DNA from: Enterobacter hormaechei ATCC 49162
GTDB taxonomy: Bacteria; Pseudomonadota; Gammaproteobacteria; Enterobacterales; Enterobacteriaceae
Direction of reading: 5' to 3'
DNA length: 56,963 nucleotides
NCBI RefSeq assembly: GCF_001875655.1
Contig: NZ_MKEQ01000003.1
Coordinates: 1 to 56,963 of the forward strand
A program made the position numbers and the translations under genes. The notes below the pieces were generated by a model, which was given only the letters and a program-made list of their open reading frames with translations, did no database searches and was not told the origin of the DNA. Below, piece after piece: positions 29,068 to 39,922 of this stretch (the stretch's first letter is position 1; each line of letters opens with the position of its first letter).

Positions 29068-29997
29068 ATGTCTAAAAAAATTGCCGTGATTGGCGAATGC
29101 ATGATTGAGCTGTCCCAGAAAGGCGCGGAAGTCAGCCGCGGTTTTGGTGGCGATACATTGAACACCTCCGTTTACATTGCCCGTCAGGTCGCCCCCGATG
29201 CGCTGAGCGTGAGCTACGTTACCGCGCTGGGAACGGACAGCTTCAGCCAGCAGATGCTGGAAGCCTGGCAGAGTGAAAACGTTGGGACCTCGCTGATCCA
29301 GCGAATGGAAAACCGTCTGCCGGGTTTGTACTACATCGAAACCGACAGTACCGGCGAGCGCACCTTCTACTACTGGCGTAATGAAGCGGCCGCCAAATTC
29401 TGGCTGGAAAGCGAGGCCGCCGCTGCGATTTGCGAAGAACTGGCGACCTTTGATTATCTCTACCTGAGCGGGATTAGCCTGGCAATTCTGAGCCAGCAGA
29501 GCCGTGAGAAGCTGCTGTCACTGCTGCGCGAATGCCGCGCCAATGGCGGGAAGGTGATTTTCGATAACAACTACCGTCCGCGCCTGTGGGCCAGCCGTGA
29601 AGAGACCCAGCAGGTTTACCAGCAGATGCTCGAATGCACCGATATCGCCTTCCTGACGCTGGATGATGAAGATGCTCTGTGGGGCGAAAAACCGGTTGAT
29701 GAGGTCATCGCCCGGACGCAGGCCGCTGGGGTCAGCGAAGTGGTGATTAAGCGCGGGGCGGAGTCTTGCCTGGTGGCGATTGCAGGTGAAGCCGTGACAG
29801 AAGTACCGGCGGTGAAGCTGGCGAAAGAGAAAGTGATTGATACCACTGCGGCGGGAGATTCCTTCAGCGCGGGGTATCTCGCGGTACGTCTGACAGGGGG
29901 GACGCCGGAAGCGGCGGCGCAGCGCGGCCATTTGACGGCCAGCACGGTGATTCAGTATCGCGGAGCGATTATTCCGCGCGAGGCGATGCCTGCTTAA
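29068..29997 (+). CDS. kdgK: 2-dehydro-3-deoxygluconokinase
   Basis: KdgK phosphorylates 2-keto-3-deoxygluconate to KDPG, feeding hexuronate and pectin breakdown into the Entner-Doudoroff aldolase. The 309 aa from MSKKIAVIGECMIELSQ equal E. coli KdgK. PfkB (ribokinase) family features: substrate-binding GGDTLNTSVYIARQV near residue 28, and the C-terminal signature IDTTAAGDSFSAGYLA (about 256-271) with the catalytic Asp. The start 29068 is preferred over 29008, which would run into the KdgR box region. Convergent with yhjJ, repeat copy D between. Confidence 0.96.
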   Translation: MSKKIAVIGECMIELSQKGAEVSRGFGGDTLNTSVYIARQVAPDALSVSYVTALGTDSFSQQMLEAWQSENVGTSLIQRMENRLPGLYYIETDSTGERTFYYWRNEAAAKFWLESEAAAAICEELATFDYLYLSGISLAILSQQSREKLLSLLRECRANGGKVIFDNNYRPRLWASREETQQVYQQMLECTDIAFLTLDDEDALWGEKPVDEVIARTQAAGVSEVVIKRGAESCLVAIAGEAVTEVPAVKLAKEKVIDTTAAGDSFSAGYLAVRLTGGTPEAAAQRGHLTASTVIQYRGAIIPREAMPA

Positions 29998-30011
29998 GGA
30001 CTGTGCGGGCT

Positions 30012-30050
30012 GATGTCCTCACGCTAACCCTCTCCCTCAAGGGAGAGGGA
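30012..30050. repeat. REP-like hairpin repeat, copy D (kdgK/yhjJ)
   Basis: CCCTCTCCCTCAAGGGAGAGGG preceded by GTCCTCACGCTAA. It is the shorter one-hairpin form, 14 bases after the kdgK stop and just before the yhjJ stop. Confidence 0.85.
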
Positions 30051-30059
30051 ACGCAGGGC

Positions 30060-31550
30060 TTACTGGCCCTGCGGAATATCACTCGCATCCTGATGTAAAT
30101 CATCGGCTGCCGTTTGCGCTGGCTGCGGCGGCGTCGCCATGATGGCGTTCCAGGTGGCCTTCAACTCTTTCATGTCATATTCCGGCTCACCTTTCGGCTG
30201 CAACAGAATCAACGCCATGTCCTGCGACAGCTGCTGACGCAAATCCTGATTCAGCATCTCCACGGTCAGACCGTTCAGGAAATCCTGACGCAGTTTCTGA
30301 TATTGCTCCGGCGCGATGTCCACCACCTGATTCTGCAAGGATCGAATGCGCTGGCTGATTAAGATATCGGTATCGGCGCGGGCATAGGTGGCGAACAGTT
30401 TCTGCAATTCGAGGGATTTCTGCGCCACCAGCGCATTAAACTCCTCTTCAGACAGGCCCTCTTTACGCACTTTTGCCAGCTCTTTCGCCACCACGCCGAG
30501 ATTGGCATTCAGCTTATCGCCCGGCGATTCCACGTTAATGGCGCACTGGGCGCGCTGGAACAGCACGCGACAGTCAAAGCCCAGGCCAATATCCTTCACG
30601 TTGTTCTTGCTGAGCGTCTGCTGAACGTGCCAGAACAGCGCTTCACGGGCGAGATCCGCACGCCAGTATCGCAATAGGGCTGAAGACTCGCGGATCGGCT
30701 GCCAGGCGGTATCCCACATCATAGAAAGACGATCCTGACGCACGGTATCGGTCATGATACTGACCGTCTCTGGACGCAGCGGGGACAATGTAGGAACCGG
30801 GGCGGGCGTTTCACGCTTCCCTTTCAGATCGCCAAATGCTTTGTTGATCTGTTCTATCACCGCACGGCTGTCCACGTTGCCCACCACAATCAGGGTCATG
30901 GCGTCCGGGGTGTACCACTGCTGGTAGAAAGATTTCACCTGCGCGGCATCAACCGGCTGTTTCAGCGGCTCTGCCGGGTCGTGGCCCAGCAGCGTTGACC
31001 CTTTCAGGCGGTAGCGCCACCAGCCCTCTTTGGTATCCGTCGGCCAGGTCGCCACCATGTCGCTGTTGCTCAACGCATAGTTAACGGTTTCAGGCGTAAT
31101 CGCCAGTTTGCCGGTAGCATCGGAAAGATAGGTTAGCGCTTCTTTAAGCAGATCGTTACGGTTGTTGGGCAGGCTCAGATTAAACATGGTGTAGTCATAG
31201 GAGACCACAGCCGGGGGCAACGGGCGTTTCGGATCGATGGCCTGTTGCCATAAAGAACGCACCTGAACCGCCTGCAAACTGCCGCTCTGGGTGAGCGCCA
31301 GTCGTGGAATAAAATGGCTTAAACCGGTCTGCTGGGTGCTTTCAGTGAGGGAGCCGGTATTCACAGAAAGACGGATTTCAATGCGATCGCTCGGACGTTG
31401 CGGAGTGGATAATACCTGCCACTGAAAGCCGTTCGCCAGTGTTCCCTGTTGCCAGGCCGGGTCTGGCTGGAGCGCATCTGCCTGCACATAACTGGCTGCT
31501 GCCATCATCAGCAAACCGCCGGTTAAGAGTCGAATTTTTGTGCCCTGCAT
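30060..31550 (-). CDS. yhjJ: YhjJ, periplasmic M16-like protein without the zinc motif
   Basis: A 496-aa protein of the insulinase-like M16 family with a clear signal peptide (MQGTKIRLLTGGLLMMAAASYVQA, cut after about residue 24). Active M16 peptidases need HxxEH in the first domain. Here the matching stretch is TGLSHFIPRLALT, with Pro-Arg in the place of Glu-His, so a peptidase activity is unlikely. E. coli YhjJ has the same change as I recall, so this is a family trait and not damage. The second M16 domain starts near residue 190 (VKSFYQQWYTPDAMTLIVVGNVD). Function is unknown. Confidence 0.9.
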   Translation of the reverse strand: MQGTKIRLLTGGLLMMAAASYVQADALQPDPAWQQGTLANGFQWQVLSTPQRPSDRIEIRLSVNTGSLTESTQQTGLSHFIPRLALTQSGSLQAVQVRSLWQQAIDPKRPLPPAVVSYDYTMFNLSLPNNRNDLLKEALTYLSDATGKLAITPETVNYALSNSDMVATWPTDTKEGWWRYRLKGSTLLGHDPAEPLKQPVDAAQVKSFYQQWYTPDAMTLIVVGNVDSRAVIEQINKAFGDLKGKRETPAPVPTLSPLRPETVSIMTDTVRQDRLSMMWDTAWQPIRESSALLRYWRADLAREALFWHVQQTLSKNNVKDIGLGFDCRVLFQRAQCAINVESPGDKLNANLGVVAKELAKVRKEGLSEEEFNALVAQKSLELQKLFATYARADTDILISQRIRSLQNQVVDIAPEQYQKLRQDFLNGLTVEMLNQDLRQQLSQDMALILLQPKGEPEYDMKELKATWNAIMATPPQPAQTAADDLHQDASDIPQGQ

Positions 31551-31731
31551 GTGAACCCCTGATCAACATTCCTGGTTAAAGAGAGTGTCTCGCGACGTGA
31601 GCACTCAAAGATGACGATGAAAACCTTCCGATTAGACAGCGTGTTCGGCTAAACGTCACGGGCGGAAGTGAAATATACCCAAAAAAAATCTTGTCGAATT
31701 ATGACAGGTATGAACGGTTATTATGCGCAGG

Positions 31732-31761
31732 TGCCCGCATCCCCACAAGGGAATACGGGCA
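31732..31761. terminator. Possible hairpin terminator at the dctA/yhjJ gap
   Basis: TGCCCGCATCCCC pairs with GGGAATACGGGCA. It sits 12 bases beyond the dctA stop, with no T-run on the minus strand, so it may only stabilise the transcript. The rest of 31551-31731 is the A+T-rich yhjJ promoter region. Confidence 0.45.
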
Positions 31762-31772
31762 TTTATGAGGGA

Positions 31773-33098
<1,326 letters not shown>

Positions 33099-33157
33099 TT
33101 ATGGTTAACCTGCGGCTTTAAAATAACACCCACATAACAGGACAGAAATAAACGGGG

Positions 33158-33169
33158 TTCAAATTTGAA
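33158..33169. promoter_or_regulatory. Perfect palindrome upstream of dctA, possible operator
   Basis: TTCAAATTTGAA lies about 100 bases before the dctA start. It could bind a dimeric regulator; I cannot match it with certainty to a known site. Confidence 0.3.
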
Positions 33170-33218
33170 ACACAAATGTTAAGAAATTTGAGCTGGCTCG
33201 CACAAGCCAGCAACAAAA

Positions 33219-35225
33219 TTACACTTTTGCGTTATTGCCAGCGTCGGCGAGATAGCGTTGCTCGAAGATATCCGACGGTACGGCGCGGTCAAACAGGAAG
33301 CCCTGTCCGCTCTCCACACCCGCCGCAGCCAGCCACTCACGCTGGGCGTCGGTTTCGATACCCTCGGCAATCACGTGCAGATTCAGGCTGTGCGCCATCT
33401 GAATAATGGCCTGTACCAGGCTGCAATCCTCCGGCAGCCCTTCCACAAAGGTTTTGTCGATTTTCAGGACGTCCACCGGCAGGGTTTTCATGTGCTGAAG
33501 CTGACGCAGGCCGGAATACCCCATACCAAAATCGTCCAGTGCAATGCGGATCCCGGCGTTACGCAGCGGTTTCAGAATGGCGACAGCATCGTCAGGATTG
33601 TCGATACAACGGCTCTCGGTGACTTCCAGGATCAACGTGTGGGGCTGAATGCGGTAGCGGTGGATCAGCTCGAGCATCTCCGGCACCATGGTCGGGTGCA
33701 TCAGCTGTAGCGCAGAGAGATTCACCGACAGCGGCAGCGTGATGCCCCGTTGTTGCCAGGCCGCAAGCTGGCGGCACGACTCTTCCAGCACCCAGTAGCC
33801 GACGGTGACCATCAGGCCGCAGGACTCGATACGTTCGATCATCCCTTCAGGCAGCTCCCACGTGCCGTCCGGCTGTTGCATACGCAGCAACGCTTCGGCG
33901 CTGGTCACTTCACCCGTGCGCAGATTCACCTGCGGCTGTAGCCAGAGCGCAAACTGGCGATTGTCCATCGCCGTCAGAATGTCGCTCTCTTCGGTCAGGC
34001 GCTGCTGGGCTTTTTCCATCTGCTCCGGGTCAAAGAACTGGATCTGGTTTTTTCCTTTCCGGCGCGCGGTGAATGCTGCCGAGAAGGCCCGACGGTAAAG
34101 CTGCTCGGCGGTCAGGCCACCATAGTACATCGCAATACCGATGCTGGCGCTCGGGCGAAGCTGGATACCCTGAATGGGTAGCCGCTCATTAATGACAGTG
34201 AGTACTTGCTGACCTAACGTAATGGCGTGCCATGGCTCTTTAACTCCGTGCGCGATCACCACCAGGTCATAGCCGCTGACCTGGGTGAGTACCATGCGCG
34301 GGGCCAGAACGGATTTCACCTTTTCCACCAGCGTCAGTAAAAGCATTTCGCGCTGGCTCTCTTTCAGCACGCCCGCCGTGTCCTGCAAGGTTTCGCAGGC
34401 AATCACCATCAGCGCAGTGGTCTGCTGGCGGGCGACGGTCTGCTCCAGCAACGCCATTAAAAACGCTTTGTTTGGCAGATCGGAAACCGGAAAACGGGTG
34501 GCGTTGTTACTGAGTTCTTCCTGCTGACGCAGGACACGCTGCTGGTTGATATTGTAACTGCGGACCAGCATGCCGATTTCATCGTCGTGATGCAGGCGCG
34601 GTAAGGGAAGCTGATGCCCCATATGCTCCTGTGGAGAGAGGTCGTTCAGCTCCCGGGCTATGCGGCGCAACGGATGCACAATTAAACGGTTGATACACCA
34701 CGTCAGCGCCACGCTCAGCATTAATGTCAAAAGTAAGTAAGTAGTTACTAACGTAGCAACCCAACTCATGACAAATTTATACATGCGATACGAGTCAGCC
34801 TGTAGCACCAGGTAGGCCAGCGGCTGTGGGTTAGCCGGTCTTTCCAGAGAATAGAGCGGCAGGGAAATCTGCACCGGCAGTTCAAACAGGCGCATTACCA
34901 TCATCGGGACGGGACGCTCCGGGATAAAGCTCATCCGCAGCGCCTGAAACTGGTTCGGCAGCACCACATCCGCGCGGCTCACGATACCGGCGGGCTGGAT
35001 GCGCTTCAGGATGGATTCCGCCTCGGGGATATCCCCTTTCAGGATCGAGGCTGACAGGGGTTCCCGCACCGAGCGGGCAATACTTTCCAGTTGCGAAGCC
35101 GTGTTATAGCGGTTCTGCTGTACGGAATGAAACAGCAAAATGACGCAGAAGATGAAGACAAACAGCATTGTGACGGCAGACACCATCGCCATCTGTTTGA
35201 TCGTTAAAGAACGGCTGACACGCAA
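33219..35225 (-). CDS. hmsP: HmsP/YhjK, membrane-bound cyclic-di-GMP phosphodiesterase with degenerate GGDEF and EAL domains
   Basis: HmsP (PdeK in E. coli) is an inner-membrane protein that lowers cyclic-di-GMP. In order: a membrane helix (about residues 10-32), a periplasmic domain, a second helix near 165-190, a HAMP region ([20 protein letters not shown]), a GGDEF-like domain whose signature is lost ([11 protein letters not shown]), and an EAL domain with [36 protein letters not shown] and AEGIET, so the phosphodiesterase residues are kept. The TTG at 35225 ([13 protein letters not shown]) is preferred: GGAGAG lies just before it and it matches the E. coli N-terminus. An ATG at 35261 is the alternative. 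It sits between dctA and bcsC, as in E. coli. Confidence 0.9.
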   Translation of the reverse strand: MRVSRSLTIKQMAMVSAVTMLFVFIFCVILLFHSVQQNRYNTASQLESIARSVREPLSASILKGDIPEAESILKRIQPAGIVSRADVVLPNQFQALRMSFIPERPVPMMVMRLFELPVQISLPLYSLERPANPQPLAYLVLQADSYRMYKFVMSWVATLVTTYLLLTLMLSVALTWCINRLIVHPLRRIARELNDLSPQEHMGHQLPLPRLHHDDEIGMLVRSYNINQQRVLRQQEELSNNATRFPVSDLPNKAFLMALLEQTVARQQTTALMVIACETLQDTAGVLKESQREMLLLTLVEKVKSVLAPRMVLTQVSGYDLVVIAHGVKEPWHAITLGQQVLTVINERLPIQGIQLRPSASIGIAMYYGGLTAEQLYRRAFSAAFTARRKGKNQIQFFDPEQMEKAQQRLTEESDILTAMDNRQFALWLQPQVNLRTGEVTSAEALLRMQQPDGTWELPEGMIERIESCGLMVTVGYWVLEESCRQLAAWQQRGITLPLSVNLSALQLMHPTMVPEMLELIHRYRIQPHTLILEVTESRCIDNPDDAVAILKPLRNAGIRIALDDFGMGYSGLRQLQHMKTLPVDVLKIDKTFVEGLPEDCSLVQAIIQMAHSLNLHVIAEGIETDAQREWLAAAGVESGQGFLFDRAVPSDIFEQRYLADAGNNAKV

Positions 35226-35345
35226 AATGACTCTCCACAAAACTCGAAGCGCAGGGCGCACCAGGGTGTAAACCTGGTGCGTCCGAGTATACCCGATAGC
35301 TGCACTTTTAAGAGAGACTTACAATTAGATTAAGTAAAAATCCGA

Positions 35346-38300
35346 TCACCAGTCTGCATAAGGCACCAGCGGTTCCGGTGGTAAGTCCATATCACCCTGC
35401 CAGCCCGCGGCAGAATACCGAACGTAGAGCAGCGCATGGCTCGGGGTATAGTCTTTTGCTTCCTGAATATCGACGCCCAGACCGACAAACCAGTTGGACG
35501 TCACGCGGCGTTCAACAATCGCCCTTGCGGTATAACCCGTCCCTGACGAGCTACTCCCGGTTTCCATCACACCTTTATCGGTGTAACGGCCTGGCTCATT
35601 GTCCGGGATCAGCCCCTGCAACGGATAACGCATCACATCTTTTGTTTTTGAATGGGACCAGGAGACGGAGCCGCCCAGCTCCCAGGACCAGTTCTCTGTG
35701 CGTTTACGCCAGTTCACCGGTAAGGCGAACGACACATACTCCTGGGGACTGTAGTAACCGCCCTGGCCCAGCGAATAACCACTTAAATCCTTATCGTAAT
35801 GCCACAGCATGTTGGACACACCAACCGTCAGGCGTTCGTTGTTCTGATTGATGAGCTTGTAGTAATAGCCGGTCATCCAGCGGACGCGCCAGTTATCTTC
35901 GACATTCTTCCCGGTGAGGCTGTCGGCACTCAGGCTTGACCAGATACCGTTAGCTTCGCCTTTGTCGTAGCTCACGCTCACGCCGCCACCGGTGGCACGC
36001 ACGCCGCCCCAGGTGGTATCGGTATTGGGATCTTTTTGCCCGGCGAAGGCCAGCACCGAGCTGGAAATCGGACGGCGATGGGCGTTCAGGGTGTAGCCAA
36101 TCGGCCCTAAGTCGTTGCTGTAGCTCAGGCTGCCCACCACATCGACCACGTCAAAGCCCATCGGCGTAGTACCGATATCCCATGCCCAGGTTTTGTTCTG
36201 CCAGCCGACAGCCACGCTGGCACCGTTGGCCGACTGGTTCGTGCTGCCGTGACATGGCGTTTCGGCGCAGGTGCCCCATGTCGGATCGTAGGTTCCGTTG
36301 TCGGTGTCAAAGGAACCGGCGTTCATATTGACCAGATCGCTACGGAAGAACATACGACCGTCCGCCAGCGGCGCATCAACCTGGAGCATGGTGGTGTGCG
36401 CTTTCAGGTCGGAATAGCCTCCCGTGCCGCTGGACCCCCAGTAATCATGTTGCAGCGTGACGTTCAGATCCTGCTGACGATAAAGATCGCCTGCATCGCT
36501 GCGCACCCCGCGCTTCAGCCAGTCATCTTTCTCATCGTTACGCGTGAGCCGCGTAAAGCTGTCGTTATCGGTCGGACGGGTCGTCGTGATGCCCGATGAG
36601 ACCATCGCATCTTTCCAGGTGTCCAGCGCCTGCTGAGGCTGGCCATTTTGAGCCTGAAAACGGGCGGCATCACGCATCACCAGCGCACTTTCCATCGAAG
36701 GTGGCTGCGATTTGGCCTGCGGAAGAATGGCGTTGAAGGTCTTTTCTGCCGCAGCAGGATCCCCCAGACCGGCCTGCGCCATGGCAAGCCTGCGCTGCAT
36801 ATTAATGGAGAGCGGTTCGCCGTTCTGTGCCGCGGGCAGTTTCGCCAGCGCCTTGCGCGCCGCGTCCTTGTTGCCCTGGGCAAGATAGACCTCGGTCAGG
36901 CCGAGGATCGCGTCTTCGTTCTGCGGTTCGCGTTGCAGGACGGTGTTGTAGGCGGTTTTCGCGGCCTCGTGGTCGCCACGCTGTTCGGCCCAGTCCGCCA
37001 GCGTCAGGTCGATACGGGTTGACGGCGGCTGCTGGCGAAGCAGCGTTTCCGCCTCCTGCTCTTTTCCACTGTCGCGCAGGCGGTTGGCGGTTTCCAGCAC
37101 CTGGTTACTTTGCAGGCGGTCTGCCAGCTCCTGAATGTTGCTGTTCCACTTGTCGCGCGGCAGCGTGTTCAGATGCGCCAGCGCGGCCCGGTCCTGATCG
37201 TTACCGGACAGGTACAGCCCGCTGGCGTAAATCTGATCCGGATCGCCCGGTTTCTGGCTTGCCAGCTGACGCATCAGGTTATCCGCCTGGCTGCGCTGAC
37301 CTGCGCTGGACAGATCGCGTGACAGCCGGTAGGTGATCCACACATCGCCCGGAGAAAGCGCAAGGCGTCGGCGCTGAATTTCTGCGGCCTGCGCATATTT
37401 CCCCTCGCTTTCCAGCTGTTCGGCCTGGGCTGACAGCTGCTCGTTCGTCAGGCTACGTTCAATATCATCAATGCTGCGGCGCTGGCTGGCAGAGAGCGAC
37501 TGAATAAACTGCGTCGCCTTCTGTGGTGACTGCGCGCGATAAATGTTGGCGAGACCGCGCACCGCATTGCTGTTGCCGCTGTCCATCCGCAACGCCTGGC
37601 GATAAAAGCGCTCAGCCGCGTCGTTATCTTTGCGCGCCGCCGCCGCGTCACCCAACCCCAGCACCGCGTAGCTGTCTGTGTTGTCAATGTTGCGCGCCTG
37701 CTGGTAATAGCGCTCCGCCTGGGCCGTATTGTTGGCTTTCAGGGCGTTATCCCCCTGCTGGATCAGCAGCCAGTATCGGTTGACCTTCAGCAGGCTGTCC
37801 CATTTGCCCCGATTATCGCTCTGCGGATCGAGGGCGATTGCCTTCTCAAACTGCGCAACCGCGCGCGCGCGATCGCCTTTCTGGGAATAGGCCTGCCCCA
37901 GCGCGCCGACGGCTTCACTGTCGGCGTGGTTGGCGCTGACCACTTTCTGCAACTCCGCCACTGCTTTACTGCCCTGCCCGGCATCCACTGCGGCTAACCC
38001 TTCGGCTTTGGCGCGGAACGCCGGATCGGAAAGTTGTTTTTGCTGCGCTTCAAGCTGGGCGCGCGCCGCCGTCACGTTATCGCCATCGCTGAACACGCTC
38101 AGGTATTGTTGCAGCGCGCTGACGCTGGCGCTGCTGGCAGGCTGATCTTTGATCTGCTGGTACCACATGTCCGACGCCTGACTGCGGCCATTGTTCGATT
38201 TGGCCATCTCCTGTAACACCGCAAATCCTTCATCACGGCGTCCGCTCTGGAACAGAAGCTGTGCCAGCGAGGACTGTAGCGTGACGTTGCCCGGGCTGCT

Positions 38301-38828
38301 GGCGTTTATTTTCTTAAGCTGATTAATGGCCGAGTTGCGGCGGGCAGGCTCTTTCGCCACCACGTTCCAGTACTCCGTGGCGATGTCGCCACTGGGCGGC
38401 TTACCGTCAAACAGTTTGTCATACGCGGCAATGGCTTCCTGCGTGTGGCCGGTGGTGGCAAGCAGGCGAGCCTGCTGAAGGGCCTGACGACCATCCGGCG
38501 TGGAGAGCAGCATGGTCGTCCGGGAGGACTGGTACGCACTGGAATCGGGCGCCATCCCTTTCAGACGATCCAGCTCTTTTTGCGCGCCCGCCGTATCGCC
38601 CTGTCGTAACAGGTAGCGGAAGCGCGCGGCAATCACGTCCGGATTATTGGGATCAATCAACTCAAGGCGGTAGAGCGACTGGCGCACCAAATCCTCACGC
38701 TGGGTGGATTCGCCCAGACGGACCTGTTCCAGCAGCTGTCTCTGCTGCGGGGAGTTGGCGGCCTGGGCCAGGGGCATTAGCGCCAGGCCAAGCGATAAAG
38801 TGAGTAGATTTAGTGAGAACGTGCGCAT
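35346..38828 (-). CDS. bcsC: Cellulose synthase outer-membrane and TPR subunit BcsC
   Basis: BcsC exports the cellulose chain through the periplasm and the outer membrane. The 1160-aa protein has a signal peptide ([23 protein letters not shown]), then about 800 residues of tetratricopeptide repeats (for example [30 protein letters not shown]), and a C-terminal beta-barrel of about 330 residues starting near [22 protein letters not shown] and ending in aromatic-containing YADW. The ATG at 38828 is four residues inside the longest frame and matches E. coli. The start overlaps the bcsZ end by 19 bases. Intact, with no sign of the stop codons that silence bcs in some laboratory strains. Confidence 0.96.
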   Translation of the reverse strand: MRTFSLNLLTLSLGLALMPLAQAANSPQQRQLLEQVRLGESTQREDLVRQSLYRLELIDPNNPDVIAARFRYLLRQGDTAGAQKELDRLKGMAPDSSAYQSSRTTMLLSTPDGRQALQQARLLATTGHTQEAIAAYDKLFDGKPPSGDIATEYWNVVAKEPARRNSAINQLKKINASSPGNVTLQSSLAQLLFQSGRRDEGFAVLQEMAKSNNGRSQASDMWYQQIKDQPASSASVSALQQYLSVFSDGDNVTAARAQLEAQQKQLSDPAFRAKAEGLAAVDAGQGSKAVAELQKVVSANHADSEAVGALGQAYSQKGDRARAVAQFEKAIALDPQSDNRGKWDSLLKVNRYWLLIQQGDNALKANNTAQAERYYQQARNIDNTDSYAVLGLGDAAAARKDNDAAERFYRQALRMDSGNSNAVRGLANIYRAQSPQKATQFIQSLSASQRRSIDDIERSLTNEQLSAQAEQLESEGKYAQAAEIQRRRLALSPGDVWITYRLSRDLSSAGQRSQADNLMRQLASQKPGDPDQIYASGLYLSGNDQDRAALAHLNTLPRDKWNSNIQELADRLQSNQVLETANRLRDSGKEQEAETLLRQQPPSTRIDLTLADWAEQRGDHEAAKTAYNTVLQREPQNEDAILGLTEVYLAQGNKDAARKALAKLPAAQNGEPLSINMQRRLAMAQAGLGDPAAAEKTFNAILPQAKSQPPSMESALVMRDAARFQAQNGQPQQALDTWKDAMVSSGITTTRPTDNDSFTRLTRNDEKDDWLKRGVRSDAGDLYRQQDLNVTLQHDYWGSSGTGGYSDLKAHTTMLQVDAPLADGRMFFRSDLVNMNAGSFDTDNGTYDPTWGTCAETPCHGSTNQSANGASVAVGWQNKTWAWDIGTTPMGFDVVDVVGSLSYSNDLGPIGYTLNAHRRPISSSVLAFAGQKDPNTDTTWGGVRATGGGVSVSYDKGEANGIWSSLSADSLTGKNVEDNWRVRWMTGYYYKLINQNNERLTVGVSNMLWHYDKDLSGYSLGQGGYYSPQEYVSFALPVNWRKRTENWSWELGGSVSWSHSKTKDVMRYPLQGLIPDNEPGRYTDKGVMETGSSSSGTGYTARAIVERRVTSNWFVGLGVDIQEAKDYTPSHALLYVRYSAAGWQGDMDLPPEPLVPYADW

Positions 38829-39919
38829 TCCTGGCCCCAATCCGGTAGTAATTCACCTTGCGCGGTGAAGCGAAAACGATGCTGATCCCACCCTTGTCCA
38901 AAGAGGGTCAGAACGTAGCTGTAATAAGCATTTTTATCGGGAAAACGATCGGCGACGAGCTGACGTTGCACCGCCTGCGCGTCCCGGTTTTGTAAAAACG
39001 GAAGCAGGGAGGCAGAAAACCCTACCGGCCCATCTCCGGTGCGTTTCCCGGTCGCTACGTCCACTTTCTCCGGCGGTAAGCCTTGTTTAATTGTGGTGGT
39101 CGCCATGGGCTTGAACCGCGCCAGTAATCGGGCTTTCTGCGGATCGCTATCGTTCATCATTCCCACCCACAGATAGACACGAATCGCATCGTAGCTGCCA
39201 GTCAGGGATGCATCCTGCGACAGCTGCCAGCCGCCCTTTTTCTGGTATTTCACCCAGTTCGGAGAAAATCCTTTAGGCGCGGTCTCCAGCAGCAGACGCA
39301 GGTTGGTTTCACGCAGCGTCGTCCACGGCGCGCCAAAACGGGTGAAATAGCTCGCAAGCTGCGGCGGCAGGTAGCTGGGATTGAAGCGCCAGGCATTTTC
39401 TTCGGCAAAACCGACTTTACCCGGCAACAGCATCGAACCCAGCCCCGGCACCTTCACCACTTCCTCGCTGGCAATGCGCGTCAACAGTGCTTTACCCGTG
39501 CGCGTATAATCGGGATTTTTCCACAGCCGCCCGGCTTCCAGCAGCGACCAGGCAATCCAGATATCGGCATCAGACGCAGAGTTAGAGTCGATAATCGCCC
39601 AGGTTTCGTCGTCCTTTTTCCCCCACAGCCAGGCAGGAAGATGTTGGGCTAAATCCCCCTCGGCAAGGTTATCGCGCGTCCATGCCAGCAACAGATCGAA
39701 CGCCTTGCGATCGTTTGCTGCCAGGGCAAAGAACAGCCCATAGCTTTGCCCTTCGGAGGTGGTGATTTTGCGCGCGTCACTGGGATCAATGACGCGCCCA
39801 CCGTCGCTCATGTAATCCTGTTTGAACGTCTCCCAGGCAGGCCAGCGACAGGCGGCGTGAAGATTCGCCGCCGCCAGCATCAACGCTGCAACGACACACC
39901 CGCGAAAGATTTTCATCAC
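38810..39919 (-). CDS. bcsZ: Periplasmic endo-1,4-beta-glucanase BcsZ (GH8)
   Basis: BcsZ trims cellulose in the periplasm during synthesis and tunes the amount made. The 369 aa begin with a signal peptide ([22 protein letters not shown], cleaved before [10 protein letters not shown]). GH8 features include the catalytic acid in [18 protein letters not shown] (Glu55 region) and the [18 protein letters not shown] signature of the family. Length equals E. coli (368). It lies 3 bases after bcsB and overlaps bcsC. Confidence 0.96.
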   Translation of the reverse strand: MMKIFRGCVVAALMLAAANLHAACRWPAWETFKQDYMSDGGRVIDPSDARKITTSEGQSYGLFFALAANDRKAFDLLLAWTRDNLAEGDLAQHLPAWLWGKKDDETWAIIDSNSASDADIWIAWSLLEAGRLWKNPDYTRTGKALLTRIASEEVVKVPGLGSMLLPGKVGFAEENAWRFNPSYLPPQLASYFTRFGAPWTTLRETNLRLLLETAPKGFSPNWVKYQKKGGWQLSQDASLTGSYDAIRVYLWVGMMNDSDPQKARLLARFKPMATTTIKQGLPPEKVDVATGKRTGDGPVGFSASLLPFLQNRDAQAVQRQLVADRFPDKNAYYSYVLTLFGQGWDQHRFRFTAQGELLPDWGQECARSH

Positions 39920-39922
39920 CGC

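Noticed and set aside
30060..31550. YhjJ as an active M16 zinc peptidase
   Set aside because: The HxxEH motif is not present (HFIPR in its place).
33219..35225. HmsP as a diguanylate cyclase
   Set aside because: The GGDEF signature is replaced by SGYDL, so only the EAL half is expected to be active.
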